A stretch of 64,000 nucleotides of DNA from Aquimarina sp. RZ0 (GCF_008370685.1 NZ_VTZU01000004.1:1-64000), one strand, 5' to 3'; shown: positions 45,614 through 55,528, counted from the stretch's first letter. Numbers and translations are program-made. Notes: generated by a model from the letters alone, not told the origin.

Positions 45614-46405
45614 TCAGATATCTTCTTTTTCATTCAATACATTTTGGTTTTTATAATAATAAGAAACTGTGATAGAAGTTCCGTCTCTTTCCTTAGAATG
45701 TATATCAATGTTGGCTCCAATTAATTTTGCCCTATTTTGCATATTACCTAATCCGATGCCTTTGCGTAATGATTGGTCTTTCATATCAAAGCCAACACCA
45801 TCATCCTTGGCATTGATTACAAGTTTATTGATATCATAACAGACATCAACATGTAGCTTAGAAGCTTTAGAATGTTTTACTGTATTACTAAAAAACTCCT
45901 GTAATATTCTGAAAATGATAACTTCTGCTTTGTCATCCAGTTCGCGTATTTCTGTATTACTACTTAGGGAGGCTTCTATAAATTGCAGTCTGTTAAAACG
46001 TTCGATCTCCAAACCAATAGCTTCTGTTAGGTTGAGGCTTTTGATTACATCTGGATTGATAAGCTTAGAGAGTGCCCTGAGCTCAGTAAGGCTTTTTGTA
46101 ATTGTATCTGTAACCTCTGGGAGTTGTTCCGGATCTCCCTGAGCTATCTCAATCTGTATTTTTGCCAAGGTAAGGAGCTGCCCTATATTATCGTGCAGCT
46201 CCCAGCTGATATTACGCAGGGTTTCTTCTCTGATTTCTATTTGTGTCTCTGCAATAGCACGCTCAAACTTTTTCTCAGCTTCTTTTTGTTTTAATAATAA
46301 ACTGTTTTTTCTTTTTTGAAAAATTGAAAAAAGAAAAACCATGATTATAATCAGCATTATTAAAATGCAGCTTGTAATCAGTACAATTGCTTCCTGTCGC
46401 TCCAT
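45614..46405 (-). CDS. Sensor histidine kinase (HisKA_3 type)
   Basis: I place the start at the ATG at 46405 (263 aa, MERQEAIVLIT); an in-frame upstream Met exists. One TM segment (IVLITSCILIMLIIIMVFLF) is followed by a short linker and the kinase: H box ISWELHDNIGQLLTLAKIQ, N box ILQEFFSNTVKHSKA, G box INAKDDGVGFD and GLGNMQNRAKLIGA. There is no periplasmic sensor domain, so sensing may rely on other proteins. The upstream gene (a multi-TM protein) overlaps its start by 28 bases, suggesting the two work together. Confidence 0.93.
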   Translation of the reverse strand: MERQEAIVLITSCILIMLIIIMVFLFSIFQKRKNSLLLKQKEAEKKFERAIAETQIEIREETLRNISWELHDNIGQLLTLAKIQIEIAQGDPEQLPEVTDTITKSLTELRALSKLINPDVIKSLNLTEAIGLEIERFNRLQFIEASLSSNTEIRELDDKAEVIIFRILQEFFSNTVKHSKASKLHVDVCYDINKLVINAKDDGVGFDMKDQSLRKGIGLGNMQNRAKLIGANIDIHSKERDGTSITVSYYYKNQNVLNEKEDI

Positions 46406-47043
46406 ATAAAACCAATAATAAAACAAGTATTTGAGATGATGATCAAGGCGTATAATATTAAATATAAATGATTAATGTTTTGCATGTCCGCATAATAATT
46501 CATGGTAATCCTAAAAGGAATAAATCCTGCGTAACATAATAATAAGCCTACACTGATCCAAAATAGTAAATTCTTTTTTACTGATAGTACTTTTTCACTT
46601 TTTAAAACTTCTGTAAAGTAGAAAATGATAGATATGATCAAAAAACCAGAACCTAGTATAAACGGTATCGTCTGGGATCTTGTGATATAATTTTCAAAAA
46701 AACCATTAATAATAAAAACAATACTATATCCTATGGCAAAATAGCTTATAATTTTTTTTCTTTTTTTATTATTTAATACTAGAGAATATGTGTAAAATAA
46801 ATATAAGAAATGAACTACATAAAAGAAATTGAATAACCATGCATTGTATTTAACTCCAAAATATTCTCTTGAAATAAAAGCAGAATATTCAATAAACACA
46901 ATAAACCATAAATAGATTAAAAAGTATTTTAATATCGTATGCTTGTATTTATGAAAAAAAATTGAACCAATTATTGCAGAAATAAGTTCGATGAATAAAG
47001 TCGAGAACTCCCTAAAAAATACAACAAAGTAGTCATAATTCAT
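46378..47043 (-). CDS. Seven-TM-like membrane protein, paralogue A
   Basis: The 221-residue protein has about seven hydrophobic segments and a conserved block SQTIPFILGSGFLIISIIFY ... GFIPFRITMNYYAD. Its paralogue at 47975-48655 shares this block in order and spacing. It ends inside the start of the kinase gene. No family with known function recognised. Given the sensorless kinase, a membrane sensor role is plausible. Confidence 0.75.
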   Translation of the reverse strand: MNYDYFVVFFREFSTLFIELISAIIGSIFFHKYKHTILKYFLIYLWFIVFIEYSAFISREYFGVKYNAWLFNFFYVVHFLYLFYTYSLVLNNKKRKKIISYFAIGYSIVFIINGFFENYITRSQTIPFILGSGFLIISIIFYFTEVLKSEKVLSVKKNLLFWISVGLLLCYAGFIPFRITMNYYADMQNINHLYLILYALIIISNTCFIIGFIWSDRKQLY

Positions 47044-47075
47044 TTCTTTTTAAATTTACAGATTAGTTTTATATA

Positions 47076-47732
47076 TTAATCATTGTCTGGCGGGCTTATT
47101 TGTCCTCCCTGGCCCTGTAAAGAAATTAGGTCATCATCTACTATTGAGCTGGAGAATGACAGTAATCCGGCTTTGCTATGGGCTGATGTTTTGCCTTCGA
47201 CGTCACAATCAAGTTCAAATTCTTCGAGGTTATTGATCAAAACAATTTCTGCCTGATCATCGGATTCTCGTATCGCATAGATTATTTCTTTATTATTGGT
47301 AGCATTTTTTATAGTAGGATTAAAAAATAGCATTTGCTGGCCGGGATATTTTGGGTGGTCATAAGGGTATTTGCCCAGAAAAAATCGTATGCCTGATATT
47401 CTTTGCCCTGCTTTCTCTGTGATTTGTTCGATAAAATTAAAATAATTGACCAATTCCTGGTATTCAAAGGTGATGGTTCTGGAAGCTCTAAAAGCTTCAT
47501 TTATTCCTGTTTCATAAGCTTCTATGGAGTCTGCACGTCTTTCATAATTCTTAAATAACCTTTGCGCTTTGCAGAGTTCTATAACTTCTTCCGGATCTCC
47601 GTCTGGTGGATACAAAGGAATTTCTGAAACGATATCATCATCTTTGTCAGAACAATTCTTGAATAGATGTGTAAATAGTATAGTCAACCCAATGACTATA
47701 ATGTAACCGATAATAGTTGTTTGTTTTTTCAT
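47076..47732 (-). CDS. Putative lipoprotein, paralogue A
   Basis: I choose the ATG at 47732 (218 aa, MKKQTTIIGYII), giving one hydrophobic stretch followed by FKNCSDKDDD, an imperfect lipobox; the open frame extends 15 codons further. The middle has LCKAQRLFKNYERRADSI and ITEKAGQRISGIRFFLGKYPYDH, both matched in the paralogue at 48648-49388. The C-terminus ends GGQISPPDND. It lies 32 bases upstream of the 7-TM gene. No known domain. Confidence 0.72.
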   Translation of the reverse strand: MKKQTTIIGYIIVIGLTILFTHLFKNCSDKDDDIVSEIPLYPPDGDPEEVIELCKAQRLFKNYERRADSIEAYETGINEAFRASRTITFEYQELVNYFNFIEQITEKAGQRISGIRFFLGKYPYDHPKYPGQQMLFFNPTIKNATNNKEIIYAIRESDDQAEIVLINNLEEFELDCDVEGKTSAHSKAGLLSFSSSIVDDDLISLQGQGGQISPPDND

Positions 47733-47974
47733 TTTTGATAAAGGTTTATTAGGATGATTACGTATGTGAATTATCAATTAGTATGATAACTGGTATTAAA
47801 AATAATTCTTCACGCACTTTAAAAAAAACAGTTTTATGCTGTATACGGTTAAAATACAACAAAACCTCTGAAAAACAAGGAGTTATGTTATTTTTCATTT
47901 TTGGTAAAAGGTTGATTAAGAGAAGCATAGGGGATAATACCCCTTTGCTAAAAAGGGGTATTAACGGTGGTGTT

Positions 47975-48655
47975 TTATCTGGGAGTCTTTTTTTTTATTG
48001 ATTTTTTATTGACTATAATAAAACCAACAATAAAACAAATATTCATTAATATGGTGAAAATACCATTTAGAATGAATAGTATAGAGTAATCATCAAGTTT
48101 TGCATAATAATCTCTTACTAGGCGAAAAGGTATTATTCCTATGTAATAAATAAGTATTCCTGCGCCTATCCAGATTAGAAGGTCTTTAGATCTGTTTTTA
48201 AGTAATTCTTCTTTTAACAATTCTGCATAATATAAGATAATCGAAATCATTAGCAGAGATGACCCTAATAGAAAAGGAATGCTTTGTAACTGAATAAGAT
48301 AATTTTCTATAAAGCCATAAATAAAAAGAGAAATTATATAAGAAATTAAGAAAATAGCGATGAGACGCTTATTTTTTTTTTCTTTTGAATATTGATAATA
48401 AATAGAAAATAGAAATACAAAGGTAACTATCGTAGATATATTATATAGTATTAGATTATTAGAATTAGAGAATAAGTGTTTTGTATTTAGTCCTATTATA
48501 TCATTTAAAAAAACATAGGTAAGGAAAGCTGGAAACCATTTTAATAAACCGTTAATTTGATTTTTATATACAAAAAATAGCCCAGTCGCTGCAGCTAAAA
48601 ACTCAGTTCCATAGGCTATTTTTCTTAGTAATATTAGTATTTCTATTTTAGTCAT
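47975..48655 (-). CDS. Seven-TM-like membrane protein, paralogue B
   Basis: The 226-residue protein has the same topology as paralogue A. The shared block reads LQSIPFLLGSSLLMISIILY ... GIIPFRLVRDYYAKL. Its start overlaps the stop of the lipoprotein paralogue B by 8 bases, so this pair is translationally coupled. The gap of about 240 bases to the next lipoprotein gene carries no evident terminator. Confidence 0.75.
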   Translation of the reverse strand: MTKIEILILLRKIAYGTEFLAAATGLFFVYKNQINGLLKWFPAFLTYVFLNDIIGLNTKHLFSNSNNLILYNISTIVTFVFLFSIYYQYSKEKKNKRLIAIFLISYIISLFIYGFIENYLIQLQSIPFLLGSSLLMISIILYYAELLKEELLKNRSKDLLIWIGAGILIYYIGIIPFRLVRDYYAKLDDYSILFILNGIFTILMNICFIVGFIIVNKKSIKKKTPR

Positions 48656-49388
48656 TATAATCTGGTGGAGAAGCGCCTAAGTTATTAGCAATAAGGCTAA
48701 AAGGATCATCTTCATTTCCTGATTTGGCAAAATCAAAACCACTGTCCTGATATGCTTTACTTCTCTGGTTTCTTCTATGTGGGAATCCGTTTACCTTGTC
48801 CAAAAACTTTACTTTTCCATTTTTTTGGATGGTATATCCAATATGTACGATATGATCATCGATCTTTTCTTCTGTGGTAGGGGCTATAAAAAAGGTTTGG
48901 CGTCTGGCATTCCGATTACTCCCGGTAGAAGAGACATGATCTTCGGTATACCTTCCAAAATAAAATCGAATCCCGGAAGTAGCAACTCCTGCTTCTTTTG
49001 ATAATTCTTCTATATAGGATAAATACTCTTTTAAATCATTGATATCATAAAATAAGGATCTGGTGGTCATAAATGATTCCCCATTTTGATCGGTGCCTAC
49101 ACTCTGACTAATTAAGTCTGCAATAGGATCATAATTCTTAAATAATTTTTTTGCCTGACCAAACGAGATGATGTTTCTGGGCCTTCCTCTTCTATTGGAT
49201 TTCTGAAGATTTGTTTTGCCTAATTGCTGCTCTAAATCTTCTATCTTTTTTTCATACATCTCTATTTTTTTTTGATAAGAAGCTTCTTCTACTAGTTCTA
49301 TATCAGCATCTTTTTGACAAGAATAAAATAATGAGGTGCTAATGGAAAGGATGGCAAAATTCTTAATAAGGTGTGCAGGTCTTTTCAT
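48648..49388 (-). CDS. Putative lipoprotein, paralogue B
   Basis: The 246-residue protein has a lipobox-like FYSCQKD (Cys about residue 24), a coiled-coil stretch (EASYQKKIEMYEKKIEDLEQQLG), a basic linker (SNRRGRPRN), then FGQAKKLFKNYDPIADLI and LSKEAGVATSGIRFYFGRYTEDH, and ends ASPPDYND. The first gene of the leftward group leading to the two-component system. The coiled coil is absent from paralogue A. Confidence 0.75.
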   Translation of the reverse strand: MKRPAHLIKNFAILSISTSLFYSCQKDADIELVEEASYQKKIEMYEKKIEDLEQQLGKTNLQKSNRRGRPRNIISFGQAKKLFKNYDPIADLISQSVGTDQNGESFMTTRSLFYDINDLKEYLSYIEELSKEAGVATSGIRFYFGRYTEDHVSSTGSNRNARRQTFFIAPTTEEKIDDHIVHIGYTIQKNGKVKFLDKVNGFPHRRNQRSKAYQDSGFDFAKSGNEDDPFSLIANNLGASPPDYND

Positions 49389-49481
49389 GACGAGTGTTTT
49401 ATCAGTTATGGGTTAGTTCTTTCCGATACTATAGTACTCGTTTTAGGTTTTAAGAGTACCAAAAGTCGGATATTATAAGAA

Positions 49482-49509
49482 ATTCTTACTTTATTTATAA
49501 AGTAAGAAT
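49482..49509. promoter_or_regulatory. Perfect 12-bp inverted repeat upstream of the lipoprotein-kinase group
   Basis: ATTCTTACTTTA at 49482-49493 and TAAAGTAAGAAT at 49498-49509 form a perfect dyad with a TTTA loop, 94-121 bases before the first ATG at 49388. It may be an operator for a dimeric regulator such as the linked NarL-type protein, or a hairpin. No T-tract is evident. The rest of 49389-49905 is AT-rich without genes. Confidence 0.5.
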
Positions 49510-49905
49510 CGCTCTAAAAATGTAAAAATACGATATATTATATTTCTTTACTTGTGAGATTATTCTTCTTTTTTGAGTGTAGGACTTTAATTTCTGTAGA
49601 TCCTATAATTTTAGAAAATCTAAGTGTATTATTTTTTTGGCAGAATCAACATTTCATCTTTAGAATTCCTAAAGTTTAGATGAAAGTTTGAACACCTAAG
49701 GTTTTCATCAAGCTAAAAATTGACGTTCTTTCTTTGAATACTCACTATACTCCTGATGAGATTATGTAATAGTGTTAAATAAATGATAAAAATTCCCTGA
49801 AAGTGTTTGCGTAGATATAGTGCCGTCTTCTTTTCTTTAAAATCCGATTTCTATATTCTTGTTGTTGTGGGTGTCGTGTGTAATTGTGAAAATCGAAAGT
49901 TTAAC

Positions 49906-50379
49906 TTATAAAATATATTCCATTTTTATATTACTTCTTAGGTAAGGCGCATTTTTCTCTAGTTCAATTTCTATAAAACCATATTTTTTATAAATATGAA
50001 TAGCATTTTCCAGAATTCTATTAGAATAAAGAATGAGCTTAGACCAGTTCTGATCTCTGGAAAATTGCAAGCAAAAAGTCATCAGCTGTTGTCCGATGCA
50101 TTGCCCTTGAAATTTTGGAGAGACTGCCATTTTTCCTAATTCATAGATTCCTTCTTCAATTTTTATAAGAGAAAAAGTTCCAGCAATTTCTGCTCCCGAT
50201 CTGGCAAAGAAAATGTACCCTCCTTTATTGATAATGGTTTCTTTACATCGTTTCAATAGATCCACATCATGAGGTTCTACAACAAAATATTTTTCTAACC
50301 ATTCGATATTGAGATTTGCAAAATCTTGAGCGTATTTTTGATCAAAAGGTATGATTTCTATGTTTTGTATGATGTCCAT
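49906..50379 (-). CDS. GNAT family N-acetyltransferase
   Basis: The 157-residue protein has the GNAT fold with the acetyl-CoA loop MAVSPKFQGQCIGQQLM (Q-x-x-x-G-x pattern), ELGKMAV strand and a C-terminal AIHIYKKYGFIEIE segment. The substrate is unknown. It follows a MarR regulator by 85 bases on the same strand and may be its target. Confidence 0.9.
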   Translation of the reverse strand: MDIIQNIEIIPFDQKYAQDFANLNIEWLEKYFVVEPHDVDLLKRCKETIINKGGYIFFARSGAEIAGTFSLIKIEEGIYELGKMAVSPKFQGQCIGQQLMTFCLQFSRDQNWSKLILYSNRILENAIHIYKKYGFIEIELEKNAPYLRSNIKMEYIL

Positions 50380-50464
50380 TGCAGTTTTTTTTGATAGTAT
50401 GTATATACGTTTGGTGATAGGAGATTATAGAGAGAATTAGGTCGGTTCTAAGATTTTTGAGGTA

Positions 50465-50944
50465 TTATTCGAGGTTTTCCAAAACGCGTGTGCTCAATGA
50501 TTTTTTTCTTAATTGATTTTCTAAATGTGTGATATGATGGATCAGATTAGTGGCACTACCCTCGGTAAGCCATTTGATTTGTGTATCAATAACCTGCCAG
50601 AGCGGGATCATTTGCTGGTGAGTCTTATGACCTTTTGGTGTCAGACTTACGATCTTTTTTCGTTTATCGATAGGATCAACTTTGTAATGGATCAATGCTT
50701 TGTTGAATAGTTTTTTTAGTGCTTGTGTAATTGCAGGTTGTGTATACTGCAATTGTTGCTGTATCTCAGAATTAGTAGTTGTTTTCTGATCTGCAACGAT
50801 TTTGAAAATGGGAAAAAGATACGGGTCAAAATCTATATGTAGGGCATCATATACCAGTTGCGTTTCTTTCATTAGGTATTCGCTTAATCGATTAAGTCGT
50901 GATCCTAATCCGAGTTCTTCTAATTGTTGCAAAGTATCTTGCAT
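50465..50944 (-). CDS. MarR family transcriptional regulator
   Basis: The 159-residue protein has a winged helix with TTNSEIQQQLQYTQPAITQALKKLFNKALIHYKVDPIDKRKKIVSLTPKGHKTHQQMI, in which the DxRxK wing and LTPKG are typical of MarR. It would control itself and the GNAT gene; the ATG is preceded by an imperfect dyad (TAAGTGTTTATATAAGTGCTTATG) that may be its operator, positions 50945-50967. Confidence 0.9.
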   Translation of the reverse strand: MQDTLQQLEELGLGSRLNRLSEYLMKETQLVYDALHIDFDPYLFPIFKIVADQKTTTNSEIQQQLQYTQPAITQALKKLFNKALIHYKVDPIDKRKKIVSLTPKGHKTHQQMIPLWQVIDTQIKWLTEGSATNLIHHITHLENQLRKKSLSTRVLENLE

Positions 50945-51822
50945 AAGTGTTTATATAAGTGCTTATGTAAAAATAATAAAAACAAATTGAATTCCTGAAT
51001 ACATCAGGGTATATTTCTGACCAGACACTTTAGAGACATGTTGTTTAGGTAGCTTTCCTTCTCAGATATTAGATACTGGTAATGAATTCGGTTCTTTTTA
51101 TTCTCTAAAATATTTATGGTTTTTCTCAACTTGTGCTCAACGAAATTATATACACAACGATTAAAAATAAAGATGATTTCTATGCTTTTACTAGTTGCTA
51201 TTTGAATGTACTGGAAATTCCATGTCCTTTTTTCACTTCAGCTTCAGCACAAGAATATGCCATGGCGCTGCTATGATTGATTTTTCTTATTCACCAAGAT
51301 AAAAAACCGTACTTTTCTTTTACGTAAACTACCTCTGAGCATTTAAATCTCGATTATCGAGTAAATTCAAACAACAACTGATCCTAATAATGACAACAAA
51401 AAATGGACAAACTGTTGTTATTCTTGTGGATACCAATAGCTAAAATAATCATATAAAAAATAAGTACAATTTCCCTTGTATCTTTGTATGTTTGTGGGTG
51501 TATAAACTCCAAAAAACTACTGTTGGATACATTATGAGAACGTATAGCTTACTTAAAAAAAGGCAATAAAGTAGTGATTGTGAGATCGAATACTCCTCGT
51601 AAAGTTACGAATACTATCTTGATCTCTACGCTTACTATTTAAATAATCGAAACAGGTACTATGCTGTAGTATTTTTCGTTTCCATGAAGATGCTTTTAAC
51701 GTAACTAACTAGAACTATTTTTTTGAGGATTTATGTTTTTTAGAAGTCATAAAATTTCTACTATTTGAATTTTGAAGAATACATAATTAGAAATCACTAA
51801 ATAATCTAAAAATAACTACACA
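50945..51822. other. 880-base repeat-rich intergenic region
   Basis: This region has no convincing ORF. It holds remnants of the ATACCATTT repeat family (51196-51410) and, close to the next gene, AT-rich DNA. A TATCTTTG at 51479-51486 fits the Bacteroidota -7 consensus TAnnTTTG, but no -33 partner is clear. Confidence 0.45.
51196..51410 (+). repeat. Remnant of the ATACCATTT repeat family
   Basis: CTATTTGAATGTACTGGAAA, CTTCAGCACAAGAATATGCC, the palindromic CATGGCGCTGCTATGATTG and TTTTCTTATTCACC match 55766-55935 in order. After them come GTAAACTACC...TCGATTATCGAGTAA (51324-51364) and AACAACAACTGATCCTAA. The ends are eroded, so borders are approximate. Confidence 0.65.
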
Positions 51823-54800
51823 ATGATCTTTTTTACTAGACTAAAATTTTTACTAATTTCCTTGCTAATAGGCTGCACAGCCTTGGCTCAGACTCCAGAA
51901 GGGGAGCTAAAACGATGGCATAAGGTTACTTTATCATTTGAGGGGCCTACTACTTCAGAAACAGCAAGTACAAATCCATTTTCTGATTATCGATTGGATG
52001 TTACATTTACAAATGGAAATCTAACCTATGTGGTTCCAGGTTTTTATGCTGCCTGCGATGATGCGGCAGATAGCAGTTGTGATTCTGGTAATCTTTGGCA
52101 AGTACATTTTAGCCCTAGCCAAACAGGAACTTGGAACTGGACTGCCGAATTCGTTACAGGATCCGATGTGGCTATTAACGGAGGTGGAGCTAGTGCAGGA
52201 TTTATGGATGGAGTTACAGGATCTTTTGATGTTGTAGAGTCTGATAAGTCAGGAAGAGATTTCAGAAGTAAAGATCTCGGTAGATTAAAATATGTTGGAG
52301 AACATTACTTACGACACATAGGAACCAGTCCGGAAAACCCTAACGGTCCCTGGTTTGTAAAAGCAGGAGCTGACTCTCCAGAAAATGCATTGAATTATGT
52401 GGATTTTGATGCGACACCTAGTTATAACAATAATTTAAACAAAATAGGGAGTAAAACGTGGCAACCACATCAACAAGATTATGTTGCTGCAGATGCAAGC
52501 TCTTATACTTGGGGTAATGGAAAAGGAACCGAGATCTTAGGAATGTTAAATTATCTCTCTGGAGAAGGGGCAAACGTAATGTCTTTCTTAACCTGGAACT
52601 CTAGTGGTGATGGTGGAGCAGTTTTTCCACATACCTTAAAAGTTTCTCTGCAAGAGTACAGTAATACTGCTCGTAATCAGCAATGGAATAAAGTGAATAA
52701 AGATCGTTTTGATGTTTCTAAAATGGCGCAATGGGAGAAAGTAATGGAATATGCTGATAAAAAAGGTATTTATTTACATTTTAAAACCATGGAGACAGAA
52801 AATGATAATTTGATGGATGGAAATGATTTTGGGAGACAAAGGAAATTATATTATAGAGAACTAATTGCTCGTTTTGGACATCATTTAGCACTTAATTGGA
52901 ATCTTACAGAAGAAACAACACTTGCTGATAATGTTGTAAAAAGTACTGCTACTTACATAAAAGAACAAGATCCTTATGATCACAATATAGTAATACATAC
53001 GTATCCAGACCAACAAGATCAGCGATATAATCCATTACTAGGATCTAATTCAGAACTTACGGGAGCATCTATACAAACAAATAAAAGTAAAGTACACAAT
53101 GATGTAAGAAGATGGCTCGAAAAGTCAAGAAATGCAGGGAAAAAGTGGGTAGTTGCTAATGACGAACAAGGTAGTGCAGGCGAAGGTATTAGAGTTTCTG
53201 ATAAAAGAGTAAGAGAAGATGTTTTATGGGCTACATTAATGGCTGGTGGAACAGGAGTAGAGTACTATAGTGGCTACACGGATGATGACGGAGATATTAA
53301 TGGTAATGATCACAGAAAACGAGGTAATAAGTATAAAGAAGGTGGGTATGCTCTCAATTTCTTTAATACATATTTACAACCGTATATGACAGAAATGGTA
53401 AGCTCTGATGGAATTACTTCTAATAATAATGATTATGTTTTTGCAAAAGCTGGGGAAGTATATGCTGTGTATTTACCAAACGGAGGATCTACAAATATTG
53501 ACTTGCCTTCTGGAACCTGGGAAGTACAGTGGTATAATCCAAGGTCCGGTGGTGGCTTAAGTGCAGCAACAGCTGTAACCAATTCGATATCAGCACCAGA
53601 TACGAATGATTGGGTAGCATTGATTAAAGGTGAGTCTGACGGAACAGATTGTGACAATGTAGAAAATGTAACAGCAAGTCATGATGCCTATTTACAGGGA
53701 ACAACATTATTTAATTCTGCAGAATTAAGAGTAGAAAGTGGTAACAGAATATCCTACTTACAATTTGATGTGCCCTCAACAACAGAAGTAATTACAGGAG
53801 TAAAACTACAAATGACCGTAAGTTCTGATGGTGGGAGTGGACTTATTGAAGTGTTCAAAGGAAATTCGGATAACTGGACAGAGGCCAGTCTTTCTGATGC
53901 GAATAAACCTGGAGAAGGAGCAATGATTGGTTCTTTAAATACTACCTACAGTGTGGGACAATCGTATACATGGAATTTATCTGGAGTAACCGCAGGAGAA
54001 ACCATTTCTTTGATTGTTAAACAAACAGGAGGAAATGATGTGTCTTTTTCATCAAAAGAAGGTTCGAATGCGCCTACGTTATTGCTGGAGCTAGAGTGCA
54101 ATGATGGAGGAGGTTCTGGAGACTGCGATGCTGTTACTATGACTGCTGTTACGGATTTTCCAAATATTACAATAGCAGGTTTTTCTCCTGCCTACGTAGA
54201 TGATGTTCGAAATGCTTTGGCTATTAATGCAGGTCAATACAAAGATATGTTTGCTGCGGCTCAGGGAAGTTTTTCCGGAGAAACAGGGATCTATAATATA
54301 AAGCTTACAACATTGACAGAGCTTGATGGAGAGAGTACATATAGAGTTGTTGTAGACGGAACTACTGTCGGAACTTTTCAAAACCCTACAACCACCACAG
54401 ATTATGCACCGGCAGAAGTAGTTTTTGAAGACATCGCTGTTGCTAATGGCGCAACCATACAAGTAGAGTTTAATTCTCATACGAATGGGACTATTCCAGA
54501 AGATGATATCACAGCATACTCAAGAGGACGCTGGACAGGATTAGAGTTTGCTTGTGTTGATGGAACAGGAGGAGATGGTGATGGTGATTGTGTTGCACTC
54601 GAAGAAAATGGTGTTGTTGCTGTAGAAGCAGAACATTTTGCGAGCCAGTCCAAATCTGATAAGAGAAAATGGTATGTATTAGATGGTTCTGGAACCACAA
54701 CACCTACTCCAGATCCGGATCCTAGTCATCATACCGCTGCAAGTGGCGGTGGATATCTCGAAATCTTACCAGATACAAGAGTTACACATAGTGATCAACT

Positions 54801-55467
54801 GGTGGCTGGAGAAAACTTTTCTAATGTTCCCGGTCAGTTGACTATTGTTGATTATAAAGTAAAATTTAGCTCAGCAGGAAAATACTTTGTGTGGGTAAGA
54901 GCCTATTCTACAGGAACAGAGGATAATGGTGTTCACGTAGGAATTGATGGTACCTGGCCTGAGTCCGGAAAACGATTACAGTGGTGTACTGGTAAGAATC
55001 AGTGGACCTGGGAAAGTAAGCAAAGAACTGATGCAAATCATTGTGGTGAGGCACAAAAAATATATTTGGATGTTCCTTCTGCTGGTGTGCATACTATTTC
55101 TTTCTCATTGAGAGAAGATGGTTTTGAAATGGATAAATTTGTACTTTCAAAAACATACACAAAACCAAGTGGAGAAGGACCTGATGAAGTACTTGTAGAT
55201 TGTGGTACTTTGTCAGTAGATGATGTAGAAGCCAACAAAAAAGTTAAACTTTATCCAAACCCGGCACAAAATACTATAGTCGTGCAAGGAATTGCAAAAG
55301 GAAAAGCTACTATCTATGATACCGTGGGAAGAAAAGTAATTTCTTCTGTAAATATTCTCCAATCTGAGAACAAAGCAATAGATATATCGCTAATTCCTGC
55401 AGGAGTATATTTTATCGTTATCAATGATGATACAAACAAACATGCCTTAAAATTTATAAAAGAATAG
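51823..55467 (+). CDS. T9SS-secreted glycoside hydrolase-like multidomain protein
   Basis: The 1214-residue protein starts with a signal peptide (cut near ALAQ). Residues about 27-135 look like DUF5060; about 160-530 form a barrel-type domain (HLRHIGTSPENP, YLHFKTMETEN, LALNWNLTEETT, WVVANDEQGSAG) probably of the apiosidase/DUF4038 kind, with Glu residues as catalytic candidates. A collagen-binding-like all-beta segment follows (YAVYLPNGGSTNIDLPSGTW), then a DNRLRE-like module, another beta domain, a carbohydrate-binding-like domain (about 930-1130, VAVEAEHFASQ) and a T9SS sorting tail. Inferred role: binding and cutting an algal or plant polysaccharide at the surface. No SusC/SusD pair lies nearby, so it is not in a classical PUL here. 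Confidence 0.82.
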   Translation: MIFFTRLKFLLISLLIGCTALAQTPEGELKRWHKVTLSFEGPTTSETASTNPFSDYRLDVTFTNGNLTYVVPGFYAACDDAADSSCDSGNLWQVHFSPSQTGTWNWTAEFVTGSDVAINGGGASAGFMDGVTGSFDVVESDKSGRDFRSKDLGRLKYVGEHYLRHIGTSPENPNGPWFVKAGADSPENALNYVDFDATPSYNNNLNKIGSKTWQPHQQDYVAADASSYTWGNGKGTEILGMLNYLSGEGANVMSFLTWNSSGDGGAVFPHTLKVSLQEYSNTARNQQWNKVNKDRFDVSKMAQWEKVMEYADKKGIYLHFKTMETENDNLMDGNDFGRQRKLYYRELIARFGHHLALNWNLTEETTLADNVVKSTATYIKEQDPYDHNIVIHTYPDQQDQRYNPLLGSNSELTGASIQTNKSKVHNDVRRWLEKSRNAGKKWVVANDEQGSAGEGIRVSDKRVREDVLWATLMAGGTGVEYYSGYTDDDGDINGNDHRKRGNKYKEGGYALNFFNTYLQPYMTEMVSSDGITSNNNDYVFAKAGEVYAVYLPNGGSTNIDLPSGTWEVQWYNPRSGGGLSAATAVTNSISAPDTNDWVALIKGESDGTDCDNVENVTASHDAYLQGTTLFNSAELRVESGNRISYLQFDVPSTTEVITGVKLQMTVSSDGGSGLIEVFKGNSDNWTEASLSDANKPGEGAMIGSLNTTYSVGQSYTWNLSGVTAGETISLIVKQTGGNDVSFSSKEGSNAPTLLLELECNDGGGSGDCDAVTMTAVTDFPNITIAGFSPAYVDDVRNALAINAGQYKDMFAAAQGSFSGETGIYNIKLTTLTELDGESTYRVVVDGTTVGTFQNPTTTTDYAPAEVVFEDIAVANGATIQVEFNSHTNGTIPEDDITAYSRGRWTGLEFACVDGTGGDGDGDCVALEENGVVAVEAEHFASQSKSDKRKWYVLDGSGTTTPTPDPDPSHHTAASGGGYLEILPDTRVTHSDQLVAGENFSNVPGQLTIVDYKVKFSSAGKYFVWVRAYSTGTEDNGVHVGIDGTWPESGKRLQWCTGKNQWTWESKQRTDANHCGEAQKIYLDVPSAGVHTISFSLREDGFEMDKFVLSKTYTKPSGEGPDEVLVDCGTLSVDDVEANKKVKLYPNPAQNTIVVQGIAKGKATIYDTVGRKVISSVNILQSENKAIDISLIPAGVYFIVINDDTNKHALKFIKE

Positions 55468-55528
55468 TCAAAGGATTTTGATATACATATCCTGGACTAT
55501 AGCCTTAAGGGGTTAAGGTTAATTTTTT

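Noticed and set aside
54509-54703. Histidine-rich minus-strand ORF within the T9SS enzyme gene
   Set aside because: It is antisense to a Gly/Asp-rich linker, whose codons read as His/Gln/Leu on the other strand.
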